Below, one piece after another: positions 1 to 6,983 of a stretch of 11,029 bases of DNA. Within the stretch, counting starts at the first letter, position 1. Every line of letters starts with the position of its first letter. The DNA is from a bacterium (GTDB lineage: Bacteria > Patescibacteriota > Minisyncoccia > Phycocordibacterales > JAKEFN01): the NCBI GenBank assembly GCA_022616085.1, contig JAKEFN010000091.1, positions 1-11,029 of the forward strand, written 5' to 3'. The notes under the pieces were generated by a model. The model did not search any database. It was not told the origin of the DNA and saw only the letters and a list, made by a program, of their open reading frames with translations. A program made the position numbers and the translations under genes.

Positions 1-1811
1 AAGGTATTTTAGAAAAAAGACCCGACGGCAAACAACAACTTTTTATTCCTGAAGATTTGCAGCTTTGGGAAATGGTTGGAGTGATGGAAGTGGTAGACCA
101 TGATACTTTCGCCGCAAAGCCGGAACGACAGACAGAGGCAAAAGGAAAATTACACGCACTCGCACAAACCTTTCAAGACTCTGGAATTTATATTGCACAG
201 CGACTTGAGGGGGTACATGAAGGGCGAGAAGTAGCAGAGGCTCTGGCTCAAGAGTTTTATGAATATGGACGATCTCTCGCAGAAGGCAAGAAACCAGAAA
301 CGCCGCTCGGTATCGCTGATATCGCTTCACAAAAGCTCACACCCGAGGAAACCGAAACCATAGATCGATATCTCGCCGGAGGCACCCTGTACACATCGCG
401 ACAGAAAAGAGTTGAGCAAGCAATTGCAAGAGACTCTTCAAAAAAAGATGAATTGTATGAGGCCGAAAGGCAAAGAACCCTCTCGCAATTTTTTAGAGTG
501 GCCGAAAAAGCTTTTGCACTTAAAAGTAAAAGCACAGATGGAGAATTGCAAAAAAGCGCCACACAACTAAAACCTTGGCAAAATGATGCGCCGATCCACA
601 GCACATTTCTGGCAAAAATTGAAAAAGCGATGATGCAAAAGATAGAAACTCCCAAGAGAGAGTTCGAGATGGCAATCTTCCGCCGCGGGTTAGAAAAACT
701 GACCACCGAAATGAGAGAACACGATTCGAAAAACACGGTCAACAGTTTTTTTGAAAAACTTGACTCGGATTTGCAAATTGAACAGAAAAAATTGGTTGAT
801 GTTCTGGGCATTCCAGAACTTAAAACCGAACTTGAAGCAATTCGACGGACTGGAAATCCTGCGGAGATAAGCCAAAAAGAAAGAGAGATTGCCGACATTA
901 TCCAACGTGCGGTTTCAAGCTTCCCATATCATCCGGATGCAAATAATCCCGCGGAGATGGTAGCAAACCAATACATCAATTGCGTTGGAGCATCAACTTT
1001 AGGCGGCGCGCTGATGAAAGAAGCCGGGTTGAATTATTTGGTTGGCGATGTTCCGGAACATTCCATCACGGTTCTTGTGACTGATGATGGGAAAATATTT
1101 TGGTACGATATGTTGGGAAGTTTGTTTAATGGAAAAGAAATTAAGGATAGTGATGTGCGAGGAACCAGTGACGGCGATAACCAAATAACCGTTAAAGATA
1201 TTGTGGATTTTTCCCGAAACCCCAGCGCGAGCCCCGGAGGTATGCGAATACAAATTCCACCTCTTTGGTACAGGCTTAATATGGGGAAGTTGGGGAAATT
1301 TTCAGATCCTTATCTTATCGTGTTTCCTCCGGAATACGGCCAACAAATACAAATACTAAACAATACGGGCGCCGCCCTTAGTGATCTCGGCCGCAACGAG
1401 GAAGCGATTGAGGCGTATCGGCAAGCGGTGGCCCTTGATCCGAAAGATGCCTACCCTTACAACGGTTTAGGCAGTGCCCTTAGTGATCTCGGCCGCAACG
1501 AGGAAGCGATTGAGGCGTATTGGCAGGCGGTGGCCATTGATCCGAAAGATGCCTATTCTTGGAACGGTTTGGGCAACGCCCTTCATGCTCTCGGCCGTAA
1601 CGAGGAAGCGATTGAGACATATCGGCAGGCGGTGGCCATTGATCCGAAAGATGCCTATTCTTGGAACGGTTTGGGCAACGCCCTTCATGCTCTCGGCCGT
1701 AACGAGGAAGCGATTGAGGCGTATCGGCGGTTTATTGACTTAGCCGACAAAAAAGCAGATGATTATTGGATAAAACGAGCCGAAGGAATAATTACTGAAT
1801 TGAAGGAATAA
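1..1811 (+). CDS. Transglutaminase-like and TPR-repeat protein, 5' partial
   Basis: The reading frame is open from the left edge (first full codon at base 3), so the gene most likely starts outside the window. The first possible start here is a TTG at 57, and residues are numbered from it (584 aa). Residues 1-300 are mostly charged helix and match no family I recognise. Residues 302-352 look like a transglutaminase-like core: Cys309 in NCVGAS before a helix, His335 in PEHSITVLV, and Asp351 in FWYDML, in the right order and spacing for a Cys-His-Asp triad. Residues 433-580 form about four TPR units (GRNEEAIEAYRQAVAIDPKDA), usually protein-binding. This resembles the SirB1-type pairing of a transglutaminase fold with TPRs, but the long N-terminal part differs. 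Whether it is a protease, a transferase or inactive cannot be told. No signal peptide can be judged because the start is missing. The first two thirds are more AT-rich than the core genes downstream. Confidence 0.8.
   Translation, partial: GILEKRPDGKQQLFIPEDLQLWEMVGVMEVVDHDTFAAKPERQTEAKGKLHALAQTFQDSGIYIAQRLEGVHEGREVAEALAQEFYEYGRSLAEGKKPETPLGIADIASQKLTPEETETIDRYLAGGTLYTSRQKRVEQAIARDSSKKDELYEAERQRTLSQFFRVAEKAFALKSKSTDGELQKSATQLKPWQNDAPIHSTFLAKIEKAMMQKIETPKREFEMAIFRRGLEKLTTEMREHDSKNTVNSFFEKLDSDLQIEQKKLVDVLGIPELKTELEAIRRTGNPAEISQKEREIADIIQRAVSSFPYHPDANNPAEMVANQYINCVGASTLGGALMKEAGLNYLVGDVPEHSITVLVTDDGKIFWYDMLGSLFNGKEIKDSDVRGTSDGDNQITVKDIVDFSRNPSASPGGMRIQIPPLWYRLNMGKLGKFSDPYLIVFPPEYGQQIQILNNTGAALSDLGRNEEAIEAYRQAVALDPKDAYPYNGLGSALSDLGRNEEAIEAYWQAVAIDPKDAYSWNGLGNALHALGRNEEAIETYRQAVAIDPKDAYSWNGLGNALHALGRNEEAIEAYRRFIDLADKKADDYWIKRAEGIITELKE
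1386..1740 (+). repeat. 102-bp tandem repeats encoding TPR units
   Basis: Direct repeats with an exact 102-bp period (34 codons) begin at 1386, 1488, 1590 and 1692; the last is partial. By eye, the second and third units differ at only 4 of 102 bases, while the first differs more in its second half. Each unit encodes one TPR (LGRNEEAIEAYRQAVAIDPK). The near identity at DNA level points to recent unit duplication or gene conversion, and copy number may vary between strains. Confidence 0.93.
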
Positions 1812-1873
1812 GCGCGCGCCAACTTCGTTGGCACGAAATTCGGCGGCGGCGGAAAAATCGGAATCGGAAAGCG

Positions 1874-1921
1874 AGGGCGGGCAAAAATTCATTCCCTCCC
1901 CATCTCTTTTCTGCCCGCCCT
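1874..1921. repeat. Long inverted repeat
   Basis: AGGGCGGGCA at 1874-1883 pairs perfectly with TGCCCGCCCT at 1912-1921. The stem can extend inward by four A-T pairs if C1911 bulges out. A third segment, TTTTTGCCCGCC at 1937-1948, is also complementary to the left arm over 12 bases, so two pairings compete. There is no T-tract after the stem, so it is not a standard terminator. Confidence 0.75.
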
Positions 1922-2097
1922 ACCCGAGTGGTTTGGTTTTTGCCCGCCTGCTCACCGCGCCGCAGGTGCGGCATCAATCAGGATTTCGTTCAAAAAAGGT
2001 TCGAGCGAGATTCAGTAATTGTGAATTTTTGACAGGGCGAGGTTTGTTTGCGCGTTTTATAGTTTCTTGAAACAGTTTTTGTTAATTTGAAAAAAAG

Positions 2098-2138
2098 TAA
2101 GCGCTCACGGTATGCGTTTTTATGGGTGTGAGCAATTA
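2098..2138. promoter_or_regulatory. Candidate groESL operator (imperfect inverted repeat)
   Basis: TAAGCGCTCAC (2098-2108) and GTGAGCAATTA (2128-2138) form an 11-bp inverted repeat with 9 matching pairs and a 19-nt spacer, ending 14 nt upstream of the -35 box. The left arm matches 7 of 9 bases of the CIRCE half-site TTAGCACTC bound by HrcA. The right arm matches poorly, and CIRCE has a 9-nt spacer. It is therefore a possible heat-shock regulator site, not a recognised CIRCE element. Confidence 0.4.
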
Positions 2139-2152
2139 CCTTTTGCTTCAAT

Positions 2153-2180
2153 TTGACAACTTCCAAAAACTGAATATAAT
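2153..2180 (+). promoter_or_regulatory. groESL promoter, sigma-70 type
   Basis: TTGACA at 2153-2158 and TATAAT at 2175-2180 are both perfect consensus hexamers with a 16-nt spacer. Transcription should start near 2187, leaving a leader of about 34 nt that is AT-rich and lacks a clear Shine-Dalgarno sequence. Confidence 0.88.
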
Positions 2181-2220
2181 AGAGCCACTATTATTATTCA
2201 TAAATTTATAAAAAAACACT

Positions 2221-2532
2221 ATGGCTACAGAGCAAAAAATAACGCCTTTGGGTGATCGCGTGCTCGTAAAGACTTTGTCCGATGCGGAGACGGAGAAGCG
2301 GACCGAGACCGGGATTATCATCCCGGATACGGTTGACAAGGAGCGTCCGCAGGAAGGGAAGGTCATAGCGGTCGGCGAAGGACGCGAAACCGACGAAGGG
2401 CGCATTATCAAACCAAAAGTGAAGGTCGGAGACCGCGTTATCTTTTCAAAATACGGTCCTGACGAAATCAAGGTCGACGACGAAGAATACTATATATTGA
2501 GCGAGAGCCAGATACTGGCGGTCGTTAAATAA
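2221..2532 (+). CDS. groES: Co-chaperonin GroES
   Basis: GroES is the 10-kDa heptameric lid that caps the GroEL chamber during ATP-driven protein folding in the cytosol. The 103-aa protein is of normal length. It has the N-terminal PLGDRVLVK strand (residues 9-17), the mobile loop (about 18-37) with the hydrophobic GroEL-contacting segment GIIIP at 31-35, then EGKVIAVG, VKVGDRVIFSKYG and a C-terminal YYILSESQILAVV. The ATG at 2221 follows directly on the AT-rich leader of a near-consensus promoter. No Shine-Dalgarno site is visible (the bases before it are AAAAAAACACT). groEL follows 22 nt downstream, so the two are one transcript. Confidence 0.98.
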   Translation: MATEQKITPLGDRVLVKTLSDAETEKRTETGIIIPDTVDKERPQEGKVIAVGEGRETDEGRIIKPKVKVGDRVIFSKYGPDEIKVDDEEYYILSESQILAVVK

Positions 2533-2554
2533 AATTTTAAATTACGAAAACACC

Positions 2555-4213
2555 ATGGCAAAACAAATATTATTTGATGAAGAAGCGCGTATTCGGCTCA
2601 AGAGAGGCGCTGACAAGGTCGCCGGAGCAGTTCGCATCACCATAGGTCCGCGCGGGAGAAATGTCGTTTTTGACAAAGGCTACGGGGGACCGACTATAAC
2701 GAACGACGGCGTTTCAATCGCCAAGGATATTTCGCTTTCGGACAAGTTCGAAAATATGGGAGCGGAGATAATCAAAGAGGTTGCGTCAAAGACAAACGAT
2801 GCCGCCGGAGACGGGACAACGACTGCGGTTGTTCTCGCGCAGGCGATGATCAATGAAGGCATCAAAAGAGTATCCATGGGCGTCAATGCCATGGGAGTCC
2901 GCCTCGGCATTGAGACGGCGGCGGAGCAAGTTGTGGACGCGCTCAAAACCATAAGCAAGCCGATAAGCGGGCGCGAAGACATCCGCCGCGTTGCGGCTAT
3001 TTCCGCGGAGTCTGAAGAGCTTGGAAAAATTATCGCCGATACGATAGACAAGGTGGGGAAGGACGGCGTCGTGACCGTGGAAGAATCGCAATCATTGGGG
3101 GTTGATTCGGAAATCGTCGAAGGGCTTGAGTTCGATAAGGGATACGTCTCGCCTTATATGATAACGAATGCGGAACGCATGGAAGCGGAATACACCGATG
3201 TTCCTATTCTCATCACCGACAAGAAAATCGGAACTCTTTCCGATATACTCCCTCTTCTTGAGAAACTTGCGCACGCAGGGAGAAAAGAACTTGTAATAAT
3301 CGCTGATGACGTGGAGGGCGAGGCGCTTGCGACATTTGTGGTGAACAAGCTCCGCGGCGCATTCTCTATTCTCGCGGTTAAGGCGCCGGGCTACGGCGAT
3401 CGGAAGAAAGATATGCTCGCCGACATTGCGGTTGTTACTGGCGGAAAAGTCGTCTCCGAGGACTTGGGCGTCAAGCTTGAAAAAACGGATCCCTCAATGC
3501 TCGGCAAGGCGCAGAGAGTGGTTGCGACGAAAGAGAAGACCACCATTGTCGGCGGCAAAGGGAGCAAGAGCGAAATCGCGGATCGGGTCGCTCAGCTCAA
3601 AAAGCAAATCGAACAGACCGATTCGAAATTCGACACCGAGAAGATCGAAGAGCGGATTGCAAAGCTCTCCGGAGGAGTCGCTGTCATCAAAGTCGGCGCG
3701 GCAACCGAAACGGAAATGAAATACAAGAAGCTCAAAATCGAGGACGCGGTCAATGCCACCAAAGCCGCGATCGAGGAAGGCATTGTTCCCGGGGGCGGCG
3801 TCGCGCTCATTCAAGCGGCGATGCAGGTTCTCACCAAGGAAATCAAATCTCCGAACGCAAGTTTCGAATCGGAATTCAAGGTGGGCTACTATATTCTTCT
3901 CAAAGCCCTTGAAGCGCCCTTGAAGCAGATTGCGGTAAACGCGGGCAAGGAGGACGGTTCTGTTGTTGTTGACAAAGTGAAGCACGGGAAAGGCAACTAC
4001 GGCTACGATGCGCTTCGCGATAAAATGGTTGACGACATGATTAAAGAAGGCATCATCGATCCTGTAAAAGTAACGCGAAGCTGTGTCCAAAATGCCGCAT
4101 CAGCCGCGGCTATTTTCCTTACGACCGAAGTTGCTATCGCGGATGAGCCGAAAAAAGAATCCGAGGGCGGCGTTCCGGGCGGTATGGGCGGCGGTATGCC
4201 GGATATGTATTAA
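2555..4213 (+). CDS. groEL: Chaperonin GroEL
   Basis: GroEL is the 60-kDa tetradecameric chaperonin ATPase that folds cytosolic proteins together with GroES. At 552 aa it has the usual length and is complete. Seen in the sequence are the nucleotide-binding segment GPRGRNVVFDKGYG (from residue 31), Asp51 in TNDGVS, Asp86 in AAGDGTTTAVVL, and catalytic Asp397 in IEDAVNATKAAIEEG (equivalent to E. coli Asp398), followed by VPGGGVAL. The apical domain lies in the middle third. The C-terminus has the usual flexible Gly-Met tail (GGVPGGMGGGMPDMY). The ATG at 2555 matches the family start; no clear Shine-Dalgarno site precedes it, so translational coupling to groES is possible. A strong terminator follows at 4240. 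Confidence 0.99.
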   Translation: MAKQILFDEEARIRLKRGADKVAGAVRITIGPRGRNVVFDKGYGGPTITNDGVSIAKDISLSDKFENMGAEIIKEVASKTNDAAGDGTTTAVVLAQAMINEGIKRVSMGVNAMGVRLGIETAAEQVVDALKTISKPISGREDIRRVAAISAESEELGKIIADTIDKVGKDGVVTVEESQSLGVDSEIVEGLEFDKGYVSPYMITNAERMEAEYTDVPILITDKKIGTLSDILPLLEKLAHAGRKELVIIADDVEGEALATFVVNKLRGAFSILAVKAPGYGDRKKDMLADIAVVTGGKVVSEDLGVKLEKTDPSMLGKAQRVVATKEKTTIVGGKGSKSEIADRVAQLKKQIEQTDSKFDTEKIEERIAKLSGGVAVIKVGAATETEMKYKKLKIEDAVNATKAAIEEGIVPGGGVALIQAAMQVLTKEIKSPNASFESEFKVGYYILLKALEAPLKQIAVNAGKEDGSVVVDKVKHGKGNYGYDALRDKMVDDMIKEGIIDPVKVTRSCVQNAASAAAIFLTTEVAIADEPKKESEGGVPGGMGGGMPDMY

Positions 4214-4239
4214 ATCAAATTGTTCCAGATGGAAGTGCG

Positions 4240-4267
4240 AAAAAAACGGCGGGGACGCCGTTTTTTT
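4240..4267 (+). terminator. Intrinsic terminator after groEL
   Basis: Perfect 12-bp hairpin: seven A's plus ACGGCG-type stem (4240-4251), GGGA loop (4252-4255), and the complementary CGCCG followed by seven T's (4256-4267). The A-tract and T-tract pair, so it may also work on the opposite strand. It lies 26 nt after the groEL stop. Confidence 0.92.
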
Positions 4268-4297
4268 AAAAGGTATTATATGGTGGATAACTTTTCT

Positions 4298-4325
4298 TTG
4301 AAAACAAATGATAAATATATACAAT
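4298..4325 (+). promoter_or_regulatory. Promoter of the DUF4349 pair
   Basis: TTGAAA (4298-4303) and TACAAT (4320-4325), with a 16-nt spacer, each match 5 of 6 consensus bases. The site lies directly after the groEL terminator and about 20 nt before the next start codon, so the leader would be very short. Confidence 0.65.
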
Positions 4326-4344
4326 AGAGAAAGAAATTATTTTT

Positions 4345-5292
4345 ATGTTTAAGAAAAAGCAAGAACCCGCTCTTATCGACCGTTTTTTTATGGCGGTCGG
4401 GAATATCGTCAAATACGCGCTCATTGCCGTGTCTTTTTTTCTCGGGCTTCTTCTTGTTTTTCTTTTTATCTCCATTAGTTTTCTAAGCCTCTCGCCGGAA
4501 AGCAGATCATTAGAGAGTGTCTCGGATGCGGGCGACCGCATAACCATTCCACTTCCCCCGCCCCCGCCGCTCCCGTCTCAAACAATCCAAAACCCCACCG
4601 GCTTCTTTCCGGTTGTCGCTCACACGGTTCAATTTACCGTGCAAACGGAAAACGCGCCGGATGTAGTTGCGGCGCTTCGGGATATCGCTCTCAAAAATCG
4701 CGGCAATATCATCGTGTCGGAATCAAAAATTGCCTCTCCGGACATAAACGCCGCTTATCTCGCGATGAGAATTCCCGTTGAATTTTTGGATAGCGCTCTC
4801 GCCGATGTGAGAAACATCCCCGGAGCCGAAGTTCTTCGCGAGCATGAAATATTCAACGATATAAGCAATGTCCAAAACCATATAGATACGCATATCTCAT
4901 ATACGCTGGAGAATCTTAACGTTTTGCATGAGCTTTTGGACAGAGATATCGAGGACGCAGATCTTGTTTTGAGCCTTTTGGAAAGAATCGAGGAAAAAGA
5001 GCGGTTTCTCCGCGAGCTCGACGAACGCGCCGGTCTTATGCAGGAGGAGATGGCGTATGGGAAGATCGCAGTATATATGGGAGCGTCTCCTTTGGATGGG
5101 GAAGCGCCTGCGATTACATGGGAACGCGCGGAGAGGGCTTTTGATCTTTATTATCGGACGCTTTTGTTCTTTATTGCGGGCATATTTATCCTTGCGGTAT
5201 GGGTTATGACATACGGGATCATCGCGTGGCTTATTTTCCTCTGTATAAAAAAGTGGAAAAGCATGATGTCTCACGATAAAATAAAGAAATAA
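4345..5292 (+). CDS. Divergent DUF4349-like membrane protein
   Basis: A 315-aa membrane-anchored protein of unknown function. Residues 22-49 form a hydrophobic N-terminal segment, 69-77 are proline-rich (PLPPPPPLP), about 90-247 form an extracytoplasmic domain, and 268-301 are a second membrane segment with a basic cytosolic tail. The middle domain follows the DUF4349 pattern: a first beta strand (AHTVQFTVQT), GNIIVSESKI, AYLAMRIPVEFLDSAL, then a long coiled-coil-like helix pair (about 170-236) and a last strand KIAVYM. It lacks the conserved DVTEQYVDIEARL block found in the next gene, having NDISNVQNHIDTHISYTL instead, so it is a diverged paralogue. The next gene begins after a single base, so the two are co-transcribed and probably co-translated, perhaps as partners. 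No catalytic residues are evident. The ATG at 4345 has only a weak purine-rich stretch upstream (AGAGAAAGAAA). Confidence 0.85.
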   Translation: MFKKKQEPALIDRFFMAVGNIVKYALIAVSFFLGLLLVFLFISISFLSLSPESRSLESVSDAGDRITIPLPPPPPLPSQTIQNPTGFFPVVAHTVQFTVQTENAPDVVAALRDIALKNRGNIIVSESKIASPDINAAYLAMRIPVEFLDSALADVRNIPGAEVLREHEIFNDISNVQNHIDTHISYTLENLNVLHELLDRDIEDADLVLSLLERIEEKERFLRELDERAGLMQEEMAYGKIAVYMGASPLDGEAPAITWERAERAFDLYYRTLLFFIAGIFILAVWVMTYGIIAWLIFLCIKKWKSMMSHDKIKK

Positions 5293-5293
5293 T

Positions 5294-6352
5294 ATGGCTC
5301 AAAACAATCCTCAAAAAATAGAAACATCGATCGAGACGCATGCACAGAACCAAAGCCTCGCGTCGCGCTTGATGCCGGTATCAAAAAAGCCGCTTGTTAT
5401 TGTTGTCGCAATTGTAATTATTCTTATCGTTGCCGCCATTGTTGAAATGACGATCCCGCAACCTTATTACGGGACGCCGGAAACGCAGGAAAGCGTATAT
5501 TACGGTGATGTTTCGGGCGGTGCGCCAGGGAGAGGATCAATGGTTCCTCCCATGGCGCCCGGCATAGCGGCAGAGGATAGCGTCCTATCATACGCTCCGG
5601 CGCCGTCTCCCGTCGGACCCGCATACAAAGGAGAGGTAGTCTCTCCTTCTGAACGGAAGGTGATACGGAGCGCGCATCTCTCCATTGTTTCCGAGGATAC
5701 CGATGAAACGATTGAATCGATCAAAACCATCGCCGATCTTGAAGGCGGTTATACAGAATACGCGAATGTGTGGGAGATCACCGAAGGCGTAAAGGCGGGA
5801 GCGATTACGATCCGCGTTCCCGAAGCAAGATTCGGCGAGATTATCTCAGAAATAAAAGCGCTCGCTCTCCGCGTTCGGAATGAAAATATTAATGCGTCTG
5901 ACGTGACGGAGCAGTATGTCGATATCGAAGCGCGTCTGAAGAATCTGCGCGCGGAGGAAGAACGATACCTTCTCATTATGGACCGCGCGGAAACGGTTGA
6001 AGAAACTTTGCAGGTCGCGTCGTATCTCTCGAATGTCCGCGGACAGATAGAGTTGATGGAAGCGACACGCGATCATCTGTCGCGGCAGATCGCGATGACC
6101 TCCATTACAGTGGAAATCACATCCGATGCCCCTGTCGAAGTCTTCGGCATCACATGGAATCCGCGGACCGAATTCCAGCTTGCGGCGCGCGATGCCATTG
6201 CCGGACTCACCCGCTATATTGACGCTCTTGTTCGTTTTCTTCTCAAGCTCCCGCTTCTCATCATATGGATCGCGACTTATGCGCTCGGACTCTGGATACT
6301 CTGGAAGATTTTCCTTGCCGTGAAGCGGAAAGTGAAGGGAAGAATTCAATAA
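5294..6352 (+). CDS. DUF4349 domain membrane protein
   Basis: A 352-aa envelope protein of the DUF4349 family, whose function is unknown. Residues 33-52 are an N-terminal membrane anchor, 54-118 are a Pro/Gly/Ser-rich linker, about 121-277 are the DUF4349 domain, and 312-342 are a C-terminal membrane segment followed by a basic tail (VKRKVKGR). The domain shows the expected order: RKVIRSAHLSIV, EGGYTEYANV, AITIRVPEARFGEII, the signature SDVTEQYVDIEARLKNLRAEE (202-222, first 20 residues diagnostic), VASYLSNVRGQIELME, and the closing strand TSITVEI. The long central helices probably form a coiled coil outside the membrane. It begins one base after its paralogue and ends at a strong terminator, giving a two-gene operon. 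The second membrane segment places both ends on the cytosolic side. Confidence 0.92.
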   Translation: MAQNNPQKIETSIETHAQNQSLASRLMPVSKKPLVIVVAIVIILIVAAIVEMTIPQPYYGTPETQESVYYGDVSGGAPGRGSMVPPMAPGIAAEDSVLSYAPAPSPVGPAYKGEVVSPSERKVIRSAHLSIVSEDTDETIESIKTIADLEGGYTEYANVWEITEGVKAGAITIRVPEARFGEIISEIKALALRVRNENINASDVTEQYVDIEARLKNLRAEEERYLLIMDRAETVEETLQVASYLSNVRGQIELMEATRDHLSRQIAMTSITVEITSDAPVEVFGITWNPRTEFQLAARDAIAGLTRYIDALVRFLLKLPLLIIWIATYALGLWILWKIFLAVKRKVKGRIQ

Positions 6353-6367
6353 AATTAAAGAATGCAT

Positions 6368-6394
6368 AAAAACCGGCTTTATGGCCGGTTTTTT
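6368..6394. terminator. Bidirectional intrinsic terminator
   Basis: AAAAACCGGC (6368-6377) pairs with GCCGGTTTTT (6384-6393) around a 6-nt loop, with T's continuing to 6394. The A-tract on the left becomes a T-tract on the minus strand. It can therefore stop both the plus-strand DUF4349 operon (ending 6352) and the convergent minus-strand operon (ending 6399). Confidence 0.92.
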
Positions 6395-6398
6395 GAGA

Positions 6399-6983
6399 CT
6401 ATTTTTTTTCGGGTATCTGTATCTCTGGCATTTCATAAAATTGCCATCTGTTTTTATTTTCGTCTATGTTTTCTGAAGAACCTTGGGCGGCCCCCCGCTT
6501 TCCGGTGATAGGACCGGATTCGCCGAAAACATCGAATGTTCCTCCTCCTAATTCACCGATGATGCGTTTCCCTCGCATAATCTCCGCGCGTATTTTCTGC
6601 GTCTCTTCATGCATGACTCTCGTATAAGGAAATTTGTGCATTCGAGGCTCGTCTTTCCATCGCGGATAGAGAAAAAAAGACAAAGCCCCCCTTCTTTTTT
6701 TTTCCGTCATATCTTCGACAATAAAATATACAGCGCCTGGTTCGCTTTGGATAGCGCTCGGCTCTTCCGCCCACGCCCATAGAACCTCAACTTTTTTTGG
6801 GAACGGTTCTTCCGTTGGCCAGCCGAGATAAGATTCTACGGAAAACCAGACGGGAATTGCCCAAAGCGGGACAAGGAGGATAAGAAGTATTTTTCCCAAC
6901 AGCAGTCCTTTGGCGCGGATAAAGAAAAGGAGCAATATAAGCGATAATGAAATAAAGGAAATCGGTATCGCGAGCGTTTCCAT
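6399..6983 (-). CDS. Two-helix membrane protein of unknown function
   Basis: I do not recognise this 194-aa protein. Residues 4-22 and 28-48 are hydrophobic and probably form a membrane hairpin. A soluble domain follows at about 62-140, with the pattern VLWAWAEEP, GAVYFIVEDM, LSFFLYPRW, and a helix HEETQKIRAEI. The tail (145-194) is Gly/Ser-rich and polar and is probably disordered. Its start overlaps the stop of the preceding gene (TAATG, bases 6985-6981), so it is translationally coupled to the ExbD-like protein and most likely belongs to the same complex. It is the last gene of the minus-strand operon and ends just before the shared terminator. A third accessory subunit of an ExbB/ExbD-type motor is an inference from position only. 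Confidence 0.8.
   Translation of the reverse strand: METLAIPISFISLSLILLLFFIRAKGLLLGKILLILLVPLWAIPVWFSVESYLGWPTEEPFPKKVEVLWAWAEEPSAIQSEPGAVYFIVEDMTEKKRRGALSFFLYPRWKDEPRMHKFPYTRVMHEETQKIRAEIMRGKRIIGELGGGTFDVFGESGPITGKRGAAQGSSENIDENKNRWQFYEMPEIQIPEKK

Larger units (their letters stand above)
1812..2152. other. Gene-poor spacer with inverted repeats
   Basis: I see no convincing gene in this stretch. An open frame at 1828-2070 encodes a low-complexity, repeat-derived peptide with no family features. The stretch contains a perfect 6-bp hairpin with a TTC loop (1818-1832), a larger inverted repeat (1874-1921), a GCCGCA/TGCGGC palindrome (1959-1972), an AT-rich section, and an imperfect inverted repeat just upstream of the groES promoter (2098-2138). 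None of the hairpins is followed by a T-run, so termination of the upstream gene is unclear. Confidence 0.7.

Noticed and set aside
257..898. 213-aa minus-strand frame within the transglutaminase-like gene
   Set aside because: Ser/Phe/Cys-rich product with no domain, fully opposite a well-supported coding frame.
1386..1740. CRISPR-like tandem repeat
   Set aside because: Units are directly adjacent, in frame, with a 102-bp period and encode TPRs; there are no spacers.
1474..1743. 89-aa plus-strand frame within the TPR repeats
   Set aside because: It is an alternative frame of the tandem repeat, kept open only by the repetition.
1828..2070. 80-aa open frame after the TPR gene
   Set aside because: It runs through the inverted repeats, has low-complexity composition, and shows no ribosome site or family features.
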